A stretch of DNA of 58,416 nucleotides, taken from assembly GCF_900116345.1 (NCBI RefSeq), contig NZ_FPAH01000015.1, positions 1-58,416 on the forward strand, written 5' to 3'. The notes beneath the pieces are model-generated. The model had not been told where the DNA came from. It saw only the letters and a program-made list of their open reading frames with translations, and ran no database searches. Of this stretch, positions 43,855 to 51,448 are shown piece after piece. Source of the DNA: Succinivibrio dextrinosolvens (lineage in GTDB: Bacteria; Pseudomonadota; Gammaproteobacteria; Enterobacterales; Succinivibrionaceae). Position 1 is the first letter of the stretch. Each line of letters starts with the position of its first letter. Both the position numbers and the translations under genes were made by a program.

Positions 43855-44673
43855 ATGAACAACCGTTTTGAAAAGAGATTTGCTAAGCTTAAGGAACGTA
43901 ATGAAGGCGCCTTTATGCCATTTGTCACCCTGTGTGATCCAGATAAGGCAACGTCTCTTGAGATTTTAAAGAGTCTTTTAAAGGGTGGAGCAGATGCCTT
44001 AGAACTAGGCTTTCCATTCTCAGATCCATGTGCTGACGGCCCAATCATCCAGAATGCAGACAAGCGCGCTCTAAACTCAGGCGCTACTACTGATGATTTC
44101 TTTGAGGTTGTAAAAGACTTCCGCCGTGTGGATGATGAAATTCCTATCAGTATTCTGGTATATGCAAACGTAGTTGTTGCCCGTGGTATCAGAAAATTCT
44201 TTGCCGATGCTGCTGCAGCAGGTATTGATGCGGTGCTGATTCCTGATATTCCAAGCAACATGATTCACACCTCCGGTGATTTTGAACAGGCTGCAAAGGA
44301 TGCAGGAGTAGACACAGTACTGATCGCTCCTCCTAATGCTTCAGATGAGATTCTTGAGACCATCTCAAAACACTCAAAAGGTTATACCTACGTATTATCC
44401 CGCTATGGTATCACCGGTACCGAAAACACCTTCGGAAAGCCTGTAAGAGTTATTGAAAAGATTAAGGAGCTAGGCGGTGCCGCACCGGTTTTAGGTTTCG
44501 GTATCTCTACTCCTGAGCATGTTAAGAAGGCGATTGAAATTGGTGCTGCAGGTGCAATCGCAGGTTCTGCCTGTGTGAAGATCATTGAAGAGAATCTGCA
44601 CGGACTGCCTCTGATGCACTCAAAACTTGAAGAGTATGTAAGAAGCATGAAGGCTGCAACCTTAAAAGCTTAA
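43855..44673 (+). CDS. trpA: tryptophan synthase alpha subunit
   Basis: 272 residues. Cleaves indole-glycerol phosphate to indole and G3P. Catalytic Glu50 (ALELGFPFSDP) and Asp61 (CADGP) are in place, along with YVLSRYGITGTE and GFGISTPEHVKKAIEIGAAGAIAGSA. ATAAGGAG precedes the ATG. Last gene of the second trp unit, followed by a 9-bp stem-loop. Confidence 0.97.
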   Translation: MNNRFEKRFAKLKERNEGAFMPFVTLCDPDKATSLEILKSLLKGGADALELGFPFSDPCADGPIIQNADKRALNSGATTDDFFEVVKDFRRVDDEIPISILVYANVVVARGIRKFFADAAAAGIDAVLIPDIPSNMIHTSGDFEQAAKDAGVDTVLIAPPNASDEILETISKHSKGYTYVLSRYGITGTENTFGKPVRVIEKIKELGGAAPVLGFGISTPEHVKKAIEIGAAGAIAGSACVKIIEENLHGLPLMHSKLEEYVRSMKAATLKA

Positions 44674-44682
44674 ATCCTAATG

Positions 44683-44718
44683 GCAGGTCAGATTATGGTG
44701 CTGACCTGCTCCTTTCTT
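44683..44718 (+). terminator. terminator of the trpDCFBA unit
   Basis: Perfect stem GCAGGTCAG (44683-44691)/CTGACCTGC (44701-44709), then TCCTTTCTT. Confidence 0.7.
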
Positions 44719-44847
44719 AGAAACTACCGCATTTTCAATAACAACTTTGTGACCTTTCTTTTAAGTTAGTGATTTTCTGCTAGCAGTTTTCTTCTCAAAA
44801 ACTACAATCAAAACGAATTGTCCTCTTAATTTGACTGGAGATTGTAT

Positions 44848-45891
44848 ATGTTTAGCTCTTTTAAGCAGATAACCTGTGTAGTTGGAGTTTCTCTATCCCT
44901 GACTTTGGCAGGATGTCAGAGTACCACTCAGAATCAGAATCTTACCTACTGGACACCTCAGTCACAGGTAGCCAAAGACTTTGTTACCTATGTAAATGAA
45001 GTTACTGATCCTAAATCAGGCAAGTTCATTCCAAAAGAGGATCGTATTGCGGTCTTCGATATGGATGGAACTCTGGTTGGTGAAACCTATCCATCTTACT
45101 TTGACTGGGTGATGTTTACACATAAGGTTCTGCGTGATCCTGACTACAAGGCCCCTGCCTACATGAAAAAATTTGCCAATCAGCTGGAGGAAGGATGGAA
45201 GAGCGGAAAGCTTCCAAAGGATGCCGAGAAGATTCATGCAAAATACTCCTTTGAATCCTTTAAGGGTATGACTATTGATGAAGTGCAGGCCTATGCACGA
45301 GAATTCATGAAGACAGATGCCAAGGGCTTTAACAACCTAAAGCGTGGCGATGCTTATTTCCGTCCTATGATTTCACTGGTTAAGTATCTTGAGAAAAAAG
45401 ACTTCACCATTTACATCGTCAGCGGTACAGAAAGAAATATCGTAAGAGTTCTTCTGGAGAATGTACTTGATGTTCCTTCAGACAGAATTATCGGCTCAGA
45501 TGGTGTAATCAAGGCTACAGGCCAGGGAAACAAAGATGGACTTGATTATGTATATCAGCCAGAAGACAAACTTATTTACACCGGTGAGTTAATCACCAAG
45601 AACGTAAAGATGAACAAGGTACCTATTATTGCAAGAGAAATTGGAAAGGTTCCTGTTCTATCCTTTGGTAACAGTTCAGGTGATCTGTCTATGTCTCAGT
45701 ACATCACCAACAACAAAAAGTATGAATCACGTGCCTATATTCTCTTAGGTGATGATTCTCAAAGAGAGCACGGCAGTGATGCCAAGGTAGAGAAACTGAA
45801 GAAGTGCTGTGAGGATCATGGCTTCTATACCATTTCCATGAAGAATGATTTCGCTACAGTATACGGAGATGATGTTACTCTGCAGAAGTAA
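44848..45891 (+). CDS. HAD-superfamily phosphatase-like lipoprotein
   Basis: 347 residues from the ATG at 44848, with GGAG at 7 bases (an in-frame TTG at 44842 is too close). Lipobox LTLAGC (Cys23). HAD motif I VFDMDGT (Asp71, Asp73), motif II VSGTE, motif IV FGNSSGDLSM. The cap region between motifs I and II is large (C1-type). An exported, membrane-tethered phosphatase, perhaps for phosphate scavenging from esters; the substrate is unknown. Single gene with its own terminator, just after trpA. Confidence 0.85.
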   Translation: MFSSFKQITCVVGVSLSLTLAGCQSTTQNQNLTYWTPQSQVAKDFVTYVNEVTDPKSGKFIPKEDRIAVFDMDGTLVGETYPSYFDWVMFTHKVLRDPDYKAPAYMKKFANQLEEGWKSGKLPKDAEKIHAKYSFESFKGMTIDEVQAYAREFMKTDAKGFNNLKRGDAYFRPMISLVKYLEKKDFTIYIVSGTERNIVRVLLENVLDVPSDRIIGSDGVIKATGQGNKDGLDYVYQPEDKLIYTGELITKNVKMNKVPIIAREIGKVPVLSFGNSSGDLSMSQYITNNKKYESRAYILLGDDSQREHGSDAKVEKLKKCCEDHGFYTISMKNDFATVYGDDVTLQK

Positions 45892-45916
45892 ACTGTGAAA
45901 TGAATTTAGCATGAAT

Positions 45917-45950
45917 AAGCAGTAGCTCTAAAAACTACTGCTATTTTTTT
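45917..45950 (+). terminator. terminator after the HAD lipoprotein gene
   Basis: Stem GCAGTAG/CTACTGC (45919-45925, 45935-45941) followed by TATTTTTTT. Confidence 0.9.
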
Positions 45951-45983
45951 ATGGGAAATAGCAAAACATACCAATATTGCAAG

Positions 45984-46271
45984 TTAAGAATTAACCTTAG
46001 GCACAAACTCTATTCTCAAACTTCTACCCATGGCATCTGCAAGTTTTCTGAGCAAAGCTACGCTTGGATTTCTCGTGCCATTCTCAAGTCTGGAGATATC
46101 AGCCTGACTTATTCCTGATTTTATGGAAAGTTCTTTCTGAGTTAAACCAGACTCATGTCTTGCTTTCATGAGAGCTTTTGTAATCTCCATTTCAGGTTGA
46201 AGTGCTTCATATTCTTTTTTAAACTCTTCATCCTGTAGAAGTTCATTTGTCAGTTCTTCTAGGTCAGTCAT
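45984..46271 (-). CDS. higA: HigA-type antitoxin (XRE helix-turn-helix)
   Basis: 95 residues. Xre-type HTH GLTQKELSIKSGISQADISRLENGTRNPSVALLRKLADAMGRSLRIEF spans about residues 42-90. The N-terminal acidic helix probably contacts the toxin. It overlaps the 3' end of the toxin gene by 8 bp, giving the toxin-first order of HigBA modules. Likely represses its own promoter through the palindrome at 46636-46655. Confidence 0.88.
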   Translation of the reverse strand: MTDLEELTNELLQDEEFKKEYEALQPEMEITKALMKARHESGLTQKELSIKSGISQADISRLENGTRNPSVALLRKLADAMGRSLRIEFVPKVNS

Positions 46272-46626
46272 TTCTGTAACTCTCTTTGGTTAAAAAATAA
46301 GTCTTTCTTCGTTCTTTTGCCAATGTAATTTCACTTTGTGGAGTTTTTTGTGTTTTCTTAACAAATCCATTGGTTGCAATAATGATTTTTTCATTATCAA
46401 AAAAATAAAGAATTCTTACGATATTACCACCTTCTATAGTTCTCAATTCAAAAATACCATCATCAAGATGTTTACTTAACGGAGCTCTAGCTTCATTTCC
46501 AAGCTCTTCAAGGAGATGAAGGTCTGTTACAACTTTTGCCTTTAGCTTCAAACTTAAAGATTTAATAAAAAGAGCTAAAGGTTTTGTTCCATCAGAATCT
46601 CTGAAAAAATATACTCGAAATTTCAT
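46264..46626 (-). CDS. higB: HigB/Gp49-like toxin of the RelE superfamily
   Basis: 120 residues from the ATG at 46624-46626 with AAGGA upstream. FIKSLSLKLKAKVVTDLHLLEELGNEARAPLSKHLDDGIFELRTIEGGNIVRILYFFDNEKIIIATNGFVKKTQKTP matches phage Gp49-like HigB toxins: the F-E-L-R strand, the R-I-L-Y-F strand, and the T-x-G-F-x-K-K-T motif with basic catalytic residues. Members cleave mRNA on the ribosome. Appears intact. Confidence 0.88.
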   Translation of the reverse strand: MKFRVYFFRDSDGTKPLALFIKSLSLKLKAKVVTDLHLLEELGNEARAPLSKHLDDGIFELRTIEGGNIVRILYFFDNEKIIIATNGFVKKTQKTPQSEITLAKERRKTYFLTKESYRND

Positions 46627-46635
46627 ATAATCCTT

Positions 46636-46655
46636 ATATGTTATATATAGCATAT
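46636..46655. promoter_or_regulatory. higBA operator palindrome
   Basis: 20-bp near-perfect palindrome ATATGTTATATATAGCATAT (one mismatched pair), just upstream of the toxin ribosome site and overlapping a TATA-rich -10 region on the minus strand. A TTGAAA -35 candidate lies upstream. Typical position for antitoxin autorepression. Confidence 0.55.
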
Positions 46656-46806
46656 TATATCATATTTTCAAGTTCTGAATTACTCAAACATTACCGTGAA
46701 GGTGCAATTGGTAATATGTGGAGATTAATTGAAAATAATATGAAAAGAATAAAGATGAATCATAAAAGATTACAGTGCTCATATATAATGAGCACTGATT
46801 TTTAAA

Positions 46807-47871
46807 CTAGGATCTAGAAAGCTTCAGATCTCCTTCACGAACCCAGCCGATCTTCTTTAAAACCATATTGATTAAAGGACAGATAACAGCTGGCATTACA
46901 AATGAAATCATAATAAGTCCAAGCCAGTCAAAGGAAGTAATCGCGGCCTTTGAGCCTGATGCAACATCATTGACCCAGCCACTGTATACACCTAACTGAC
47001 CGACAAAACCACAGGTTCCCATACCTGAGGAAACCGCGGTGCCATTCATCTGCAGACCAAAGAAGCAGGTAGCGACAGGTCCTGTAATAGCAGAGGTTAG
47101 AATAGGAGCAATCCAGATCTTTGGATTCTTGACAATGTTGCTTAGCTGCAGCATTGATGTACCGATACCCTGTGATACCAGACCACCAACACCATTCTCT
47201 TTATAGGACATTACCGCAAAGCCAACCATCTGGGCACAGCAGCCTGCAACAGCAGCACCACCGGCAAGACCCGTCAGACCTAAAGCGGCACAGATAGCAG
47301 CAGAAGAAATAGGAAGAGTTAGAGCTATACCTACCAGAACACTAACCAGAATACCCATTAAGAAAGGCTGCAGTTCTGTAGACATCATAATCAGCTGACC
47401 TAGTGAGCTTGCAGCCTTACCAATTGGAGGAGCAATAGCGATAGCCAGAGCTACACCAACAAAAATTGTCACAAATGGAGTAACCAGCAGATCAACTTTG
47501 GTCTCTTTAGATACAGCTTTACCAAACTCTGCTGCAACAATAGCAATTATTAAAACAGCCAGAGGTCCACCTGCTCCACCTAAACCATTGGCAGCGGCGC
47601 CTACAACTGTAAGTGAAAACAGAACCATTCTTGGACATTTAATGGCATAACCAATAGCAATCGCCATGGCTGGACCTGACATAGCAGAGGCATATCCGCC
47701 TATAGTCACAAGAATTTCAATACCAAGCTGTCTTCCCAGGGTGGACATAATGGTACCAATAAGTAGTGAACAGAACAGGCCCTGAGCCATAGCTCCCAGT
47801 GCATCAATACCGTAACGATGCAGAGAGATTTCAATATTCTTTCTCTGTAAGAAAGCTGATAACGAACTCAT
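46807..47871 (-). CDS. PTS_EIIC_2-type permease without partner EII domains
   Basis: 354 residues, about 9-10 helices rich in Gly/Ala. ALGAMAQGLFCSLLIGTIMSTLG, GLGGAGGPLAVLIIAIVAAEFGK, PFLMGILVSVLVGIALTLPISSAAICAALGLTGLAGGAAVAGCCAQMVGFAV and MNGTAVSSGMGTCGFVGQLG match the PF13303-type membrane family annotated as PTS EIIC. No EIIA, EIIB or HPr gene is adjacent, so phosphotransfer coupling is unproven. AGGAAA precedes the ATG. Confidence 0.75.
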   Translation of the reverse strand: MSSLSAFLQRKNIEISLHRYGIDALGAMAQGLFCSLLIGTIMSTLGRQLGIEILVTIGGYASAMSGPAMAIAIGYAIKCPRMVLFSLTVVGAAANGLGGAGGPLAVLIIAIVAAEFGKAVSKETKVDLLVTPFVTIFVGVALAIAIAPPIGKAASSLGQLIMMSTELQPFLMGILVSVLVGIALTLPISSAAICAALGLTGLAGGAAVAGCCAQMVGFAVMSYKENGVGGLVSQGIGTSMLQLSNIVKNPKIWIAPILTSAITGPVATCFFGLQMNGTAVSSGMGTCGFVGQLGVYSGWVNDVASGSKAAITSFDWLGLIMISFVMPAVICPLINMVLKKIGWVREGDLKLSRS

Positions 47872-48171
47872 CGTATATTTCCTAACAATTTTATTATTTT
47901 TTATTCTGAAAATACGGTCTGTTATAACCGCAAAGATGCTGCCTATTTTAGCATTTTGAAGAGAAATATGATCTTAATTTACAACCCCGTATTTAAGGCT
48001 TACGTGCAGTTTTACCAGGCTCAATACAGCAGATTCACAATTAAAAGGCTAAAAATTGAGATTTAAACCACATTGTTAAAAACAAAAGATATGAATCTCT
48101 CAAAGAGCTGTATATCCTAAACAATACACAAAATAACAAATAAAAATAATAACAATAAGAAGAGAATGAAT
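47872..48171. other. 300-bp AT-rich intergenic region
   Basis: Holds the leftward promoter of the PTS_EIIC_2 gene and the rightward leader of the small ORF at 48172. A short CGGTctgttatAACCG repeat lies at about 47914-47929. No other structure seen. Confidence 0.35.
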
Positions 48172-48336
48172 ATGGATAAATTAGTTACAACTGCATGCGG
48201 TTTAGGACCAAACTTCTTTCTGTCAGCATGTGATGCAATTCTGGCTAGAAAATCACCAGAGAAAACTATTCTAGCAAAAGGTTCAGAGTCAATTCTTTCT
48301 ACCAAAAACTCTGATAATAAGAAACAGAAGATTTAA
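48172..48336 (+). CDS. possible small protein, 54 residues
   Basis: ATG at 48172 with AGAAGAGA about 7-14 bases upstream; stop at 48334-48336. Starts MDKLVTTACGLGPNFFLSACDAI and ends in a Lys-rich tail. The codon pattern is similar to neighbouring genes (GCA, CTG, TCA), and it lies in a 740-bp gap otherwise lacking genes. A 9-bp perfect stem-loop (CCAAAGCTC/GAGCTTTGG, 48373-48405) follows. I do not recognise the family. The antisense frame over the same bases seems less likely. Confidence 0.45.
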   Translation: MDKLVTTACGLGPNFFLSACDAILARKSPEKTILAKGSESILSTKNSDNKKQKI

Positions 48337-48372
48337 GATTATTCTTAGAATCTCAACAAATATAGTCAACCG

Positions 48373-48405
48373 CCAAAGCTCATAATAAACACCGCCGAGC
48401 TTTGG
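48373..48405. terminator. stem-loop without U-tract
   Basis: Perfect 9-bp stem CCAAAGCTC/GAGCTTTGG with 15-base loop, 37 bp after the small ORF. No T-run on either strand, so termination is uncertain. Confidence 0.35.
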
Positions 48406-48609
48406 ATAGATGTCCGTGTGTTTACTCTCCTGCAATACCATCCCATTCCATCATATTAAGTCAGTCTCATGCACTTTAAGTAATCCTTCTGTTTTAAACA
48501 AAACATAATAGAAAGATTCACGATGTTTTTTCTCATTCCCTCATATAATTGCACATAAAAAGACTATAATAAACTTCATTTTTGAGTAACCCTAATCTGA
48601 GGTCTGCCT

Positions 48610-49797
48610 TTGGCAGAAAGTATTTTGAATCTTAATTCTCCTAAAGAAAATATTCTTTTCATGCTCGGACATTTTGCAACCGACATCTCTCACGGTTCGC
48701 TGCCAATTATCCTTGCATATATGTATCAGGCAGGAAAGCTTGATTCCTATTCCGATGTAGCCATGCTGATGATGGCCAACACTATTCTAAATGCTATAGT
48801 ACAGCCTTTTGCAGGTAATCTTGCCGACTCAAAACCAAGACCATATCTTATGAGTCTCGGTATTGCCCTATCCTTTAGCGGTGTTATGTTCATCGGACTT
48901 GTTGAGAATCAGATCCTGCTCTACTCTCTTGTCTGTCTGAACGGACTTGGCAGTGCCATCTTCCATCCTGCAGGAGGAAAAATGGCAAATACCTTCGGCA
49001 AAGCAAAGCTTGGCAAGAGCATGTCAATCTTCTCGGTAGGCGGAAATGCAGGTATGGCAGCAGGTCCATTCTACTTTACCGGCCTTTATATCCTCTTTGG
49101 TCTGAATGCAACTCTGGCGATGTGTGTACCTGGTCTTATCATGATCATTATCTACACTCTTAAAAACCGCTACTATGTTGTTGCCTGCAGACAGGAGCAG
49201 AAAAAGGTTGCCAAGGCAAAGGCACAGTCTGAGGAGCAGGAGAACATCAGAGGTTTTATCATCCTTGTATGTGTACTCTTTTTAAGATCAGCCGGCTGGT
49301 TCTCCTTTATGGCCTTCCTGTCACTTTACTATATGCACAATCTGAACATTTCAGATGAGCTTGCTACCCTGCTAAACGGCATGGTCTGTCTGTGTGGTGC
49401 CATTGCCACCTACTTTGGAGGAACCATCTCCGATCGCATCGGTTTCAATAAAATGGTGACCATAAGCTCCCTGCTGTCTGTACCATTTATAGTAAGCTTT
49501 ACCTTTACCTCTAATCCTTTGCTGGCAACACTGCTTTTAATTCCATTCTCAGTGCTGTTCTTTACAGGTATGTCCCCAACAGTGGTTATAGGACAGAAAT
49601 TCCTGTGTCATCATGTGGGAATGGCAACCGGCTTTACCATCGGATTATCCATGAGCTTTGGCGGACTGGTAGCACCTCTGGTAGGCAGACTTGGTGATGC
49701 TTTTGGAATTGAATACGTTATGTATGCTGTTGCCGCCTTTATCACAACCGCAGCTGTTACTACTCTGGTTATTCCTAAGATTCCAGTAAACAGATAA
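48610..49797 (+). CDS. MFS exporter, fosmidomycin-resistance (Fsr) type
   Basis: 395 residues, 12 helices. Start is TTG (48610-48612) with TGAGG at 8 bases. Fsr-like signatures: MLGHFATDISHGSLPIILAYM, LNGLGSAIFHPAGGKMANTFG, the central loop rich in Lys/Glu, and FFTGMSPTVVIGQKFLCHHVGMATGFTIGLSMSFGG. E. coli Fsr exports fosmidomycin; the natural substrate is unclear. Stands alone. Confidence 0.82.
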   Translation: MAESILNLNSPKENILFMLGHFATDISHGSLPIILAYMYQAGKLDSYSDVAMLMMANTILNAIVQPFAGNLADSKPRPYLMSLGIALSFSGVMFIGLVENQILLYSLVCLNGLGSAIFHPAGGKMANTFGKAKLGKSMSIFSVGGNAGMAAGPFYFTGLYILFGLNATLAMCVPGLIMIIIYTLKNRYYVVACRQEQKKVAKAKAQSEEQENIRGFIILVCVLFLRSAGWFSFMAFLSLYYMHNLNISDELATLLNGMVCLCGAIATYFGGTISDRIGFNKMVTISSLLSVPFIVSFTFTSNPLLATLLLIPFSVLFFTGMSPTVVIGQKFLCHHVGMATGFTIGLSMSFGGLVAPLVGRLGDAFGIEYVMYAVAAFITTAAVTTLVIPKIPVNR

Positions 49798-50234
49798 CAG
49801 CATAAAATCCCAGACGGTTCAGTTACTCTCTATCTGCTGAACCGTCAGTCCCGCAATTTCTATCAAAAAATAAATCCTTTCTCTATTATGCTCATTAAAA
49901 TATAACTTTTCAGCTTTAATATAGATCACATCTTTTTTAGGAAAATATTAAAACAGACATTTTAGAATGTCGGGAATCCCTGATAATTCTGAAATTTTTA
50001 CAATTAGAGTTGCCACCTAAGAAAGCGCATTGCACTAGGATTGAGCAAGTTTTTCACCATAACAAAGCGTTTTTCTTAAAAGATAATTCTTTTTATATTC
50101 AGTTAGTTAATGACTAATATTAAAGTTTTAGGGGTTACTCTCAAAGTTAATATTTTATACATTTTATTCAATCTAAAAAATGATAGAATGAAATCGTAGT
50201 TGGACGCTACCCGAATTTTTTTGGAGGTGGACAA
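49798..50234. other. 437-bp intergenic region with a stem-loop
   Basis: A perfect 10-bp stem GACGGTTCAG/CTGAACCGTC (49813-49822, 49837-49846) follows the Fsr-like gene; it lacks a U-tract but may be its terminator. At 49919-49934 TATAGATCACATCTT matches one half of a CRP site. The rest is AT-rich with no ORF of note and must contain the promoter of the small membrane protein gene. Confidence 0.45.
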
Positions 50235-50453
50235 ATGAGAAGTGATGATGTTTTTGGGAGAGATTTTATTGATATCGTATGCAGACTTTTGAAAGTTTTT
50301 GCTTTTGGCTTCTGCGCAGTAATGGTCTTCTCCTTAATCAATACCAACAGCTTTGAGTCATGGAGCAATGTAGCTGCCGTTCTATTTGCAGTTGCAGTAG
50401 TCATGTGCTCAATCTTCTTAGGTCACAATCTAAAAAAACGCTGGATTAACTAG
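50235..50453 (+). CDS. small membrane protein, 72 residues
   Basis: Strong ribosome site GGAGGTGG 6 bases before the ATG. Two hydrophobic helices (about 20-37 LKVFAFGFCAVMVFSLIN and 46-65 VAAVLFAVAVVMCSIFLG) with a short polar loop and a basic end KKRWIN, so both termini are likely cytoplasmic. Not a family I recognise. Followed by a strong terminator, supporting a real monocistronic gene. Confidence 0.75.
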   Translation: MRSDDVFGRDFIDIVCRLLKVFAFGFCAVMVFSLINTNSFESWSNVAAVLFAVAVVMCSIFLGHNLKKRWIN

Positions 50454-50472
50454 CTACATAAATAATTCACAG

Positions 50473-50498
50473 AAGAGTGCAAAGGCACTCTTTTTTTT
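50473..50498 (+). terminator. terminator after the 72-residue protein gene
   Basis: Stem GAGTGC/GCACTC (50475-50480, 50485-50490), 4-base loop, eight T residues. Confidence 0.92.
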
Positions 50499-50547
50499 GG
50501 CCTCTAACCTTCTGCCGAAGCTGACACACCAGGACTTTTGCTATAGT

Positions 50548-50745
50548 TCCACCCTATAGCCAGCTATTGAAATTAAGTATTTCACGAAGCTTCCGTATTT
50601 TTATATACTGCTTTCTGAGGGTAGTTAGATTGATATTCTGGCATAAGCAGTTAGCTGCCTTTTACCAAATCTTTTGGTGCTTAAAATTTGTTAAGTTTTA
50701 TCTTACCTTTCATAGTCCAGTGCCTTTTGACACTGGATTTTTTTT
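50548..50745 (+). ncRNA. candidate small RNA
   Basis: A strong rightward terminator (TCCAGTG 50716-50722/CACTGGA 50731-50737 and eight T residues) ends a 245-bp gap with no convincing gene, although the preceding gene already has its own terminator 220 bp earlier. CTGACA (50521-50526), 15 bp, TATAGT (50542-50547) is a possible promoter. This makes a ~190-nt independent transcript plausible. A 70-codon frame in it (50567) has no ribosome site. No homology recognised. Confidence 0.35.
50716..50745 (+). terminator. rightward terminator facing the secreted-protein gene
   Basis: 7-bp stem TCCAGTG/CACTGGA, 8-base loop, eight T residues on the + strand. Its U-tract overlaps the 3' end of the leftward gene at 50744. 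Confidence 0.85.
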
Positions 50746-51391
50746 AAATGGCGCTGATGGCGTCGGCAAGTTCAGATAATGAGGCTTTAAGCTGACTCTC
50801 AGAGAGATCCTCATCATAAACATGGACTCCCAGAGGAATTGAATGGGCAAGTTTGGTGAAGGCGTACACATGAACATTCACTGAGCGCTCGGCATCATTG
50901 ATGGTTCCTGTAGCCTCGAACAGTACGCTTTTATTGTTTTTGGAAACAGGAGCGTAATTGATGTTGGTAATAGTGGTCTGATACTCTTCAAGCTTTTCCT
51001 TTAGACGGTTTTCAAGCTTGGTAAAGGTCTTAGGTCTGAAAGCGGTGATTAGAGTGACATATGCCCAGCTTCCAAAACCGAATTTCTCGAATTTTCTGTC
51101 AATTCCAATCTGCTCCATAGCAATAAAATGTTTAAGATAGTTAGAACGACCTTCAATCAGATCTCTTACCGCATCACATTTTCCGGCCATAAAACCAAGC
51201 TTGACGCTTTTGCCGTACGCGCGCTGGTGCATTCTGAACAAACGGTGCTCGGCAGGCACTCTGCAGTAATTGTCAGGAAGCTTTACCTCAAAGGCCTTGT
51301 GCATAAAAGCAACGTTCTCAGTCTGAGCGTTTGCACAGGATACTGATGAGATAAAAAAGATACCGAGCAGAACAGATAGAATTTTTCTCAT
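50744..51391 (-). CDS. secreted protein of unknown function
   Basis: 215 residues. Signal peptide MRKILSVLLGIFFISSVSCANAQ with a likely type I cut after ANA; a Cys in SVSCANA is not a convincing lipobox. The mature part has two Cys (NYCRVP and GKCDAV) that could form a disulphide, and alternating strands. No family recognised. GAGG lies 5 bases before the ATG. It follows hisC-aroA on the same strand by 57 bp, with a perfect inverted repeat between them. Confidence 0.65.
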   Translation of the reverse strand: MRKILSVLLGIFFISSVSCANAQTENVAFMHKAFEVKLPDNYCRVPAEHRLFRMHQRAYGKSVKLGFMAGKCDAVRDLIEGRSNYLKHFIAMEQIGIDRKFEKFGFGSWAYVTLITAFRPKTFTKLENRLKEKLEEYQTTITNINYAPVSKNNKSVLFEATGTINDAERSVNVHVYAFTKLAHSIPLGVHVYDEDLSESQLKASLSELADAISAI

Positions 51392-51410
51392 AAAAACCTC
51401 AAAACACTTT

Positions 51411-51434
51411 TAAGGTGAGAATGATCTCACCTTA
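51411..51434 (-). terminator. stem-loop between aroA and the secreted-protein gene
   Basis: Perfect 10-bp repeat TAAGGTGAGA/TCTCACCTTA with a 4-base loop. No strong U-tract on the minus strand, so it may end aroA transcripts partially or serve as an operator for the gene at 51391. Confidence 0.5.
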
Positions 51435-51448
51435 ATGTTAGATTTTTA

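Noticed and set aside
48117-48305. Leftward 62-codon frame opposite the small ORF
   Set aside because: It is antisense to a better-supported frame and its C-terminus is a run of Ile/Leu/Phe codons from AT-rich DNA.
50567-50779. Rightward 70-codon frame
   Set aside because: No ribosome site, unusual composition, and it runs through a strong terminator into the antisense of the next gene.
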